Shown here one piece after another: positions 57,745 through 64,000 of a DNA stretch of 64,000 nucleotides. The notes below the pieces were generated by a model, which worked only from the letters and a program-made list of their open reading frames with translations, made no database searches and was not told the DNA's origin. Within the stretch, counting starts at the first letter, position 1. Each line of letters starts with the position of its first letter. Origin of the DNA: Simmondsia chinensis (taxonomy: Eukaryota > Streptophyta > Magnoliopsida > Caryophyllales > Simmondsiaceae); NCBI GenBank assembly GCA_018398585.1, contig JAGTTD010000022.1, forward strand, positions 4,614,501 to 4,678,500, given 5' to 3'. A program made the position numbers and the translations under genes.

Positions 57745-58126
57745 CGAAGTGGCTAAGGGCTCTCCTTGTCAAGTTACCTATATGCACTACGGCTATACTG
57801 ATAATTATCGAAAAAAAATAAGGAGAGCTGGATTAAGGTTGGGGTATGTGAGATATTGTGTGTTGATGATCTCTCTCTCTCCCAATCTTCTTCTATGTCT
57901 TCTCCCCTTTCTTCTACTTCTCCCTCTTTTACCCCAAGTTTACTATTAATCTTGCTTTACCTAACACCATACTTGATTATACATTTATATTTATTATAGT
58001 AATACAAATACAATACAGATATATTAAGCTCAAATTGTTGTGTGGATTTACTTTGATTGTGTTAGTTTGTGTCATTGACTGATTTCGGCTGATTGGAGGT
58101 TAGCAATTGATTTTGGATTGTAGTGC
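57745..58126. other. Intergenic, CT-rich, no gene
   Basis: 57860-57950 is a CT-rich leader-like stretch reminiscent of 8890-8960. No coding or element boundary is recognised. Confidence 0.5.
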
Positions 58127-58540
58127 CTGGGGGTGTATTTGAGCCGAGCCGAACTCGAGCCTGCCAGGCTCGAGGTTTGGCTCGTTAGTGTTAAGCTTGG
58201 CTCGGACTAGGCTCGAAGCTTGCCAAGCTTTGAAAATGTGGGCTCGAGCTCGGCTTGTCAAAAGCTCGGGCTTGGCTTGGCTTGGCTCGATCTAAGCTCG
58301 ATAAGCTTCAAATTAGGCTTGCAACATTTCGGCTTATTTAAGCTCAAATATGGATTCATTGGGCAATATTCAAGCAAATATATTGTATTAAAAAAAGCTC
58401 GCTTAGGCTCATTTAGGCTTGCGAGCCTACGAGCTCGAGCTTTAACACACTCGGGCTCGGCTAGGCTCGAGCTCAAAGTGCACGAGCTTTTTGAGCTTTA
58501 TGACGCTTCGTGAGCTGGTTCGATTCATTTACATCCCCAG
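58127..58540. mobile_element. hAT-type MITE with iterated GCTCGAG motif, 414 bp
   Basis: The ends CTGGGGGTGTA and TACATCCCCAG are inverted (10 of 11). The flanks share GTAGTGC(C) at 58120-58126 and 58541-58547, a 7-8-bp TSD. The interior is almost entirely GGCTCGAGC / GAGCTCG / AAGCTTG-type palindromic words, strongest at both ends. It has no coding capacity; the frames on both strands are compositional. Confidence 0.82.
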
Positions 58541-59540
58541 GTAGTGCCCTCGGGCATTATTTTGTTAAGAAAAAAAAAAAGAAACTAGAGATACTTATTA
58601 CAATTCAAACCAAAACATCAAAATAAAGACAAACTAAATTTTTGTACGAAGGACAAAGAATGAATTTAACCACCAATCCGATTGAAGCCAAACAACATAA
58701 TTGAACTGGGTCCAAGTAGAATCCAACATTATCCCAAGCAATCGAATGGGGCCTTGAAATTTTACGGATCCTCAATTTTTTAAGTTATAATTTTTAAAAA
58801 TAAATTGCTAATATTAATAAGTTTTATGACTGAAATTTTTATAATTTATTGTATACGAGAGGTCCATTTAAAATCTTCACTTGAGGTTCCAAAAATGTTA
58901 GGACCAACTCAACGTCCAAGTTTTTAGTATAAATAAGTTAGAAATTAGAGAAAATTTGGTTTAGGTACCCTAAGATTTTGTAATATAATTTTCAAGTACC
59001 TTGAGGTTTTAAATTATTTTTAAGGTATCCTGAATTTTGTTAATTTTTTTTTAGGTACTTTACTTTTAACTCCATTAGGATTTTGTCTGCAGAGGATACA
59101 TGAAAAAAAAAAGAGTTACAAAAGTTCATAATACCTCAAAAATATTTCATGTTAAATACTAGTATTTGTTTATATATTTTATGTATTATTTTAGTATTTT
59201 CTTCTTGTATACGGGTAGGTCAAAATATTATTTGGAATTATTTCAATTGTTACACATAGCATTGAAGACATAGCATTTAAGTCTTCCTCCTCCCTCTTTG
59301 GCTCCCATAACTGGCTCCTAATGGCCATTACCATCACATTTAGTTGTTTGTTTTTCTCTTGTAACTTAGAATGCTAGTGTTTATTGTTATGCTTTTTGGT
59401 TTTATTGTAATCTTCTATTTAAGGTCAAGTTTGTACCTCATTTTGATTATCCAAATAAAAGTGTTGAGAATTATTTTCTATTTATTCTTTTAAATTATTT
59501 AGTTTTTATATTTTAAAATCTTAAAATATTTAAAAAAATA
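58541..59540. other. Intergenic with a MITE fragment
   Basis: 58947-59150 (AGAGAAAATTTGGTTTAGGT, then ACCCTAAGATTTTGTAATAT) corresponds to one end of the palindromic MITE at 63322-63612, with a degenerate second half. The rest is AT-rich and no gene is seen. Confidence 0.6.
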
Positions 59541-59555
59541 TATTATCAAATGTCA

Positions 59556-59794
59556 ACCAAAGAGGGCACCAACACGCAGTCACCGGATACCATTAGAACT
59601 CCGAAGTTAAACATGTTTGGGCGAGAGTAGTATCAGGATGGGTGACCTTCCGGAAAGTCCTCACCCTCAGGTTGGGGGCACTGTAAAACAGCATCTTTTC
59701 AGTTTAACACCCTTAAGGGAGAAGGCTGAGTACATTCGCCCCCCAGACCCTGCGTAGACGAGAGCCCTTAAAATATTGGGTATATTTTATATTT
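59556..59794 (+). mobile_element. SINE with 5S rRNA head, copy 2
   Basis: 239 bp with TSDs TATTATCAAATGTCA (59541-59555) and TATTATCAAACATCA (59795-59809), 13 of 15 identical. The 5S part reads CACCGGATACCATTAGAACT, CCGAAGTTAAACATGTTTGG, GCGAGAGTAG, then GGATGGGTGACCTTCCGGAA. The 3' domain reads GGCTGAGTACATTCGCCCC, then CCAGACCCTGCG. The joint between the two modules is the same as in copy 1. Confidence 0.9.
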
Positions 59795-59809
59795 TATTAT
59801 CAAACATCA

Positions 59810-60345
59810 GAATATCTAAATAAAATTTTCTTTAGAAATTAAAGCAGCTGACACGAGGCAGGAAGGCCTAGTAGCCTCACAATTTGAGGGGACTACGTGT
59901 TACTCACTCGATCAATTCCCATATTGCAAATTTTTGTTACTTTCCCCCCAATCGATTGTAGCATAATGAACTTGGATAATAAAAAAAGATATTTAATACC
60001 TTATACTTTAAATTATTTATATTTTAGCATTTTAATATTTTTAAAAATAATAAAAAAAATTAACTTTTTTAAATAATAAAAATGTCCCTAAATTTTTATA
60101 GTATTAATAAAACGGGCCCCTTTCCAGCATAACGATGTCATTTTCTATCCATAAAACTGACGTGACAACTTTTTTTATTAATGTTATAATAAAATGACAA
60201 AAGGACCTTTTAATATCCTTATTCTTATTTTATAAGAACGACATTCAAGATATTATATTATATATCTGATTTTATTTAATTTGTTTAAAAATATGGTTAT
60301 TGAATAGTATTTTTGTTATATTACTATATCATTAATAAAAAAAGT
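59810..60345. other. Intergenic and left arm of an inverted-repeat element
   Basis: 59810-60000 has no recognised content. 60013-60180 is the left arm of the element listed as 60013-60876. Confidence 0.5.
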
Positions 60346-60876
60346 GCATTATTTACAACAAAGGTCCCTATACTTTGCCCATTATGTCAATTTGGTTATT
60401 GTACTTTTAATTCTATCCTTTTAGTCCATGAACAATTTAAAATGTGTCAATTTAGTCATTTGGTCAAATTTAAGTTATAGTAGAAGTAAGTAACTTATTA
60501 TAAATTCATCTGTTTACTCAATTTAATCCAATTTGTGGCCAAACCATTAAAAATTTATTAAAAACTTAACATAAATTTTTCTCTAAGGACCGAATTGACA
60601 CGTTGTAAATTATACAGGGACTAAATTAACACAATTAAAAGTACAAGAACTAAATTGATACAATGGACAAAGTACAGAGACTTTTAGCATAAACAACCCA
60701 AAAAAAGTAGTTGTCGTGTTAGCTCTGTCAATGGAAATTGACTTCATCACATCGAAAAGGGCCTTGTTATTAGTACAATAAAAACTTAGGTGCATTTTTA
60801 TTAATTCAAAGAGGTCATGATTCTTTTTATTATTTTCAAAAAGATCGGGATACTAAAACATAAAAATCTCTACAGT
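60013..60876. mobile_element. Long inverted-repeat (foldback) element with a nested MITE
   Basis: The left arm (about 60013-60180: TTATATTTTAG, then AAAAATAATAAAAA, then TATTAATAAAACGGGCCCCT, then GACGTGACAACTTTTTTT) pairs with the complement of 60708-60876 (TTTATGTTTTAG, GAAAATAATAAAAA, GTACTAATAACAAGGCCCTT, CACGACAACTACTTTTTTT). The spacer contains the MITE 60346-60699. No TSD is identified. A single diverged arm also lies at 17690-17840. Confidence 0.65.
60346..60699. mobile_element. MITE, 354 bp, nested
   Basis: The inverted arms are about 110 bp: TATACTTTGCCCATTATGTCA, written here as TATACTTTGCCCAT then TATGTCAATTTGGTTATTGT, then ACTTTTAATT, mirrored by GTACTTTGTCCAT, ATCAATTTAGTTCTTGT, ACTTTTAATT on the complement. 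The flanks AAAAAAAGT (60337-60345, 60700-60708) are identical, a 9-bp TSD typical of Mutator-like MITEs, although low-complexity. It is non-coding. Confidence 0.75.
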
Positions 60877-61206
60877 TTTTTCTTTACTAATTTGATAGTT
60901 AAAACATGTCTGGTCAAGTTTTATTTATAGAAAATAAAACATTCTTTTCTAAAATTTAAAAGTATCTAGACTAAAAAGAAAAATAGTTGATGTAAAAGTC
61001 AAAACTATATTTCTATTTCTAAGAAAAAGAATAGAAATATTACTTCTTATTTGAAATAAAATTAGAAACAAGAACAAAATAATTTTCAAGGAAAAAAGTA
61101 TTTCTTTACAAAGTAATCTTTATAAAAGTGTTTATGTAAAAAATAATTCTAAAAAATAAAGGTCTTTTAATATGTTTTAATGTAAATAAATTAATAGTGC
61201 CGATCA

Positions 61207-61452
61207 ACCTAAAGGGTACCAACACGCAAACACCGAATCCTATTAGAACTCCGAAGTTAAGCGTGCTTGGGCGAGAGTAGTACCAAGATGGGTGACTTCC
61301 TAGAAAGTCCTTGTGTTGTACTCCTTAGGTTGGAGATTCTTGGAAAAAGACTCTCTTCAGAGTAGCACCCTAAAGGGGGAAGGCTACGTACACCCACCCC
61401 CCAGACTCTGCTTAGGCGGGGGAGCCCTTGGGGCATTAGGAATGTTGCTTTA
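61207..61452 (+). mobile_element. SINE with 5S rRNA head, copy 3 (longest 5S part)
   Basis: 246 bp with TSDs ATTAATAGTGCCGATCA (61190-61206) and ATTAATAGTGCCCATCA (61453-61469), 16 of 17 identical. The head is nearly the whole 5S rRNA: GGTACCAACACGCAAACACC, then CTCCGAAGTTAAGCGTGCTT, GGGCGAGAGTAGTACCAAGA, TGGGTGACTTCC, ending AGTCCTTGTGTTGTACTCC. The box A, intermediate element and box C region is almost canonical. The 3' domain reads GGCTACGTACACCCACCCC, then CCAGACTCTGCTTAGGCGG, then AGCCCTTGGGGCATTAGG. Confidence 0.93.
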
Positions 61453-61469
61453 ATTAATAGTGCCCATCA

Positions 61470-61772
61470 GGCCAACAAAAACTCCAGGGACGAAGGTTCG
61501 AGTGACATTATCTCCTCCCCCAACATTGCCGACAACAAAAATGATGTAAAAGGATGTAAAACTTATCATATTTAATACAATATTCGAACCGTAATATTAT
61601 GACAATATTAATGAAGAAGAATTTGGTGAGATGTCTATTTTACACCGTTATACACTGTTATTTGAATTATTTTATTAAATACATATAATTTTTAGACTAA
61701 AAAATATTTTACAAAATTTATGAATCCAAAAATCAATATGCATGTCCTCATGAACTAATGTGTAATTTATCC
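61470..61772. other. Intergenic, AT-rich, no gene
   Basis: 61470-61560 resembles a tRNA-related or repeat-derived fragment (AGGGACGAAGGTTCGAGTGA) but no full tRNA cloverleaf is apparent. The rest is AT-rich. Confidence 0.4.
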
Positions 61773-63178
61773 TTTTTTTTTTTTGCCAAACGGCAAGCAG
61801 AGAAACTTTCATTCAACTAAAAAGAGCACAAATACAAGGAGATTCCGACATAGATTACAAAAGTATCCTGGGACCAACTACGACTAACGAGCATTACAAA
61901 GAAACACAAAACGATTCCACACCTGGACAATTATGTTACTAATCAATACATGCTTGCTCCTCTCTCTTTTACTAAAACTTCTACTATTTCTTCCATTCCA
62001 AATACTATAAACAATATAAGCTAACACAATTTGACGAACCATACTAATCCATCTACGATTCTTCACTCTTGCTGTGAACCAATCAAATAAAGAGCGAAAA
62101 TCAGAAGTTGAATCTACCTAAAATTGTCTTTCATATATTCCTGGAGTAGAAGCATTCAAAAAATAGATGACCAGAGGACTCACTTGAAGACTTCCATAGT
62201 ACGAATCGACTTGGGAAAGTCCAACCACGATGCATCATCCACTCATTTGTGCACAACCCACCCTTTAGAAGTCTCCAAACAAAAAACCTATGTCTCGTAA
62301 TAGCATCCCTCCACACTGTCCTTTTTCAATGCCATTGTGCATCCTTCTTATCAAAGCCGATACCATAGCATCCCCTCCACCATTCAACTTCACCCAACAA
62401 TCTTTATAGCTCAAGATAGCCTTCCACATAGTGGAATCTAGAATACCGACTTTACATTCCTAATTTTTGTCTTTTTTATATAATAACTATGAACCCAAGC
62501 TATCCAAAGAGAGTCCTCTGAGTTATTAATATTCCATAGAATCTTCAAAGTGCATGCACAATTCTGAGCATCAAGTTGGACTAATCCTAGACCTCCCTCG
62601 TCAACTGGTAGATAAACATTAGCCCAAGACACTGGAACAAGGACTCTATTCCCACTACCTTTTTCCCATAAGAAACGGAAACATAGAGATCTAATATGGC
62701 ACACTCACAGGCGTCAAGAAGACACTACTTCAATGCCCAAGTATCCCTCCCACCACTGTTCTAATCAACTCAACACGACCTGCATAAGAGAGATTTTTGC
62801 CTTGCCAACTCAGAATTTTATTCTCAATTTTGTGAATTAATGGAGCATACCGATGGACTTGCAACTGAGAGCCAACAATGAGCACACTCAAGTAACGCAT
62901 GGGTAAGAAATATTCATTACAGCCAAGCTCTTGCAAAATGTCAGCCCGAACCCCCTCACATACCCCCGCAAAACAAATCCCGGACTTCATAGCGTTAGGT
63001 TCAAGCCCAGTTACAGTTGCAAAGACCAATACCTTCTCCCATATACTTAATACCAAGGTTTTATCAACTCGAGCAAATAATAGTAAATCATCGGCAAACG
63101 ACAAGTGAGTTATATCAAGCTTTTATACTTTCACGTGCTTCATTCCATTAAGCAATTGGGACAAGCATTCCATAGAAA
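61773..63178 (-). mobile_element. LINE (L1 type), 5'-truncated
   Basis: The element ends in a poly-A tail (12 T at 61773-61784 on the + strand). Upstream on the - strand, about 1.4 kb of ORF2 3' part remains. The 5' boundary near 63178 falls inside the reverse transcriptase, the usual result of incomplete target-primed reverse transcription. No TSD could be matched. LINEs of this kind supply the enzymes that mobilise SINEs, though the SINE tails here differ from this poly-A tail. Confidence 0.88.
61884..63170 (-). pseudogene. LINE ORF2 3' part: reverse transcriptase and zf-RVT
   Basis: Complement 63165-63105 gives LSQLLNGMKHVKV. The frame 63104-62730 then gives SFADDLLLFARVDKT with the catalytic FADD, then KSGICFAGVCEGVRADIL, then LSWQGKNLSYAGRVELIRTV. 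62704-62438 gives FLWEKGSGNRVLVPVSWANV, then LPVDEGGLGLVQLDAQN. 62316-62131 is the zf-RVT region (RHRFFVWRLLKGGLCTNEWM). 62066-61884 gives the terminal IVLAYIVYSIWNGRNSRSF. Several frameshifts and stops separate the pieces. Confidence 0.9.
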
Positions 63179-63321
63179 GTATTTTACTGTATTATTTAGA
63201 GGTTCCCATTTTAAAATCCCGAACTCTCCCATCTTGAATTTATATGCTATCACTTCTTCTTCTTTCCTTTAGACCTCCATTCCCCCATTTATGTCTATAT
63301 TTATATTCATATAAAAAGTTC

Positions 63322-63612
63322 AGAGAAGATTTAGTTTAGTTACTTGAGGTCAGATAATATATTTTTTAAGTACCTTGAGGTTTCAAAATACTTTTGAGTA
63401 TCTTAAACTTTGTTATCTTTTCTTTGAGGTACCCTCTGCTAACGGAACCTTGACGGAGTTAAGGAGAGGGTACCTAAAAAAAAGTTACCAAAGTTCGGGG
63501 TACTTAAAAAACATTTCAAAACTTTAGGCTACCTGAAAAATATATTTCCAAACCTTAGGAAACTTGAAAAATATATTACCAAACCTCAGATTATCTGAAC
63601 CAAATTTTCTCT
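63322..63612. mobile_element. Palindromic MITE, ~291 bp
   Basis: The left end AGAGAAGATTTAGTTTAG and the complement of the right end AGAGAAAATTTGGTTCAG are related, and similarity continues inward (TAATATATTTTTTAAG against TAATATATTTTTCAAG) for most of the element. A related end lies at 58947. TSD is not clear. Confidence 0.7.
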
Positions 63613-64000
63613 AAGATTAACTTTCTAGACCAAATAGGAAAAGAAATCCTTAAGAAGAGAAGCACTTGTAATTAAAATTATTTAGTTTCTCATTCCCATT
63701 TGTATTATACCGATTCAAAGCAATAACTACTATTAGTTACTTGGCATATGTAATTAAAGCATGTAATTGAGGTTGAAATTGTAATTAATTCCAATTATTC
63801 TTGGTTCATTTGTTAAAATTGGAATTGAAATTAGGATAATATTCATAGATACCTTTTGAAGTATTGGCCATAATTAAAGTGACTCTTCAAACTTTTAAAT
63901 TCAATAAAGACATTCTTAAACTATATATTAAAATCACAATCTTCCAACTTCTAATTTGATCAACGACACTCTTAAATTATTAACTAAATGCAATATGATC
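63613..64000. other. Intergenic, AT-rich, no gene
   Basis: The last 190 bases contain repeated phrases of the TTAAACT / CTTCAAACTTTTAAATTC type, suggesting another AT-rich repeat running off the window. No coding potential. Confidence 0.5.

Noticed and set aside
61215..61320. Functional 5S rRNA genes at 61215, 59565 and 9540
   Set aside because: Each is truncated or diverged, lacks the tandem spacer context of 5S arrays, and is fused to a SINE 3' domain inside long TSDs.
61470..61560. Possible tRNA gene (GGTTCGAGT box-B-like word)
   Set aside because: No acceptor stem or matching A box is found; the word alone is insufficient.

Overview
This is nuclear DNA from a flowering plant, most likely a eudicot. 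It is AT-rich, the gene content is split by introns, and the transposable elements belong to typical plant lineages. I do not assign a species. Only two host genes are visible. The first is a nine-exon SYP71-type Qc-SNARE (syntaxin) on the + strand, CDS 19957-27971. The second is an intronless PLS-class pentatricopeptide repeat (PPR) gene on the - strand, 30188-32074. Almost everything else is mobile DNA, and most boundaries could be fixed from target-site duplications (TSDs).

Layout. 2609-3146: Mutator-like MITE. 3543-8693: decayed chromodomain-type Ty3/gypsy element (TSD TATTG). 9421-9667: SINE with a 5S rRNA head (18-bp perfect TSD). 9750-15579: Ty1/copia element (TSD ATCAA) with a ~2-kb solo-LTR-like insert at 12543-14546. 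16160-16317: SINE. 16513-17227: solo LTR (TSD AGTAC). 17975-18696: hAT MITE. 19957-27971: SYP71, whose first intron holds three MITEs and whose last intron holds two SINEs. 28975-29132: another SINE. 30188-32074: PPR gene. 33027-33570: solo LTR (TSD AACAC). 33861-44868: second copia element, interrupted by two related hAT transposons (34840-37946 and 38673-41846). 47425-50454: non-autonomous LTR retrotransposon (TSD GTTTT). 50500-57735: Mutator-like element (MULE) carrying a mudrA-type transposase and a plant-mobile-domain (PMD) gene, both broken. 58127-58540: hAT MITE. 59556-59794 and 61207-61452: two more 5S-headed SINEs. 60013-60876: long inverted-repeat element with another MITE inside. 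61773-63178: 5'-truncated LINE. 63322-63612: palindromic MITE.

Most notable signals. (1) A SINE family in which three copies carry an almost complete 5S rRNA head with the pol III internal promoter, while four others share the same 3' domain with a different head. (2) A MULE pairing a transposase with a PMD gene, in which every recognised nonsense codon fits cytosine deamination. (3) Two sibling hAT transposons in one copia element, and three hAT families that each iterate a private short palindromic motif. (4) Dense layering of small DNA elements in the first intron of SYP71.

The two host genes show no functional link. All element coding regions are degenerate. The hAT copy at 38673-41846 is the least damaged.
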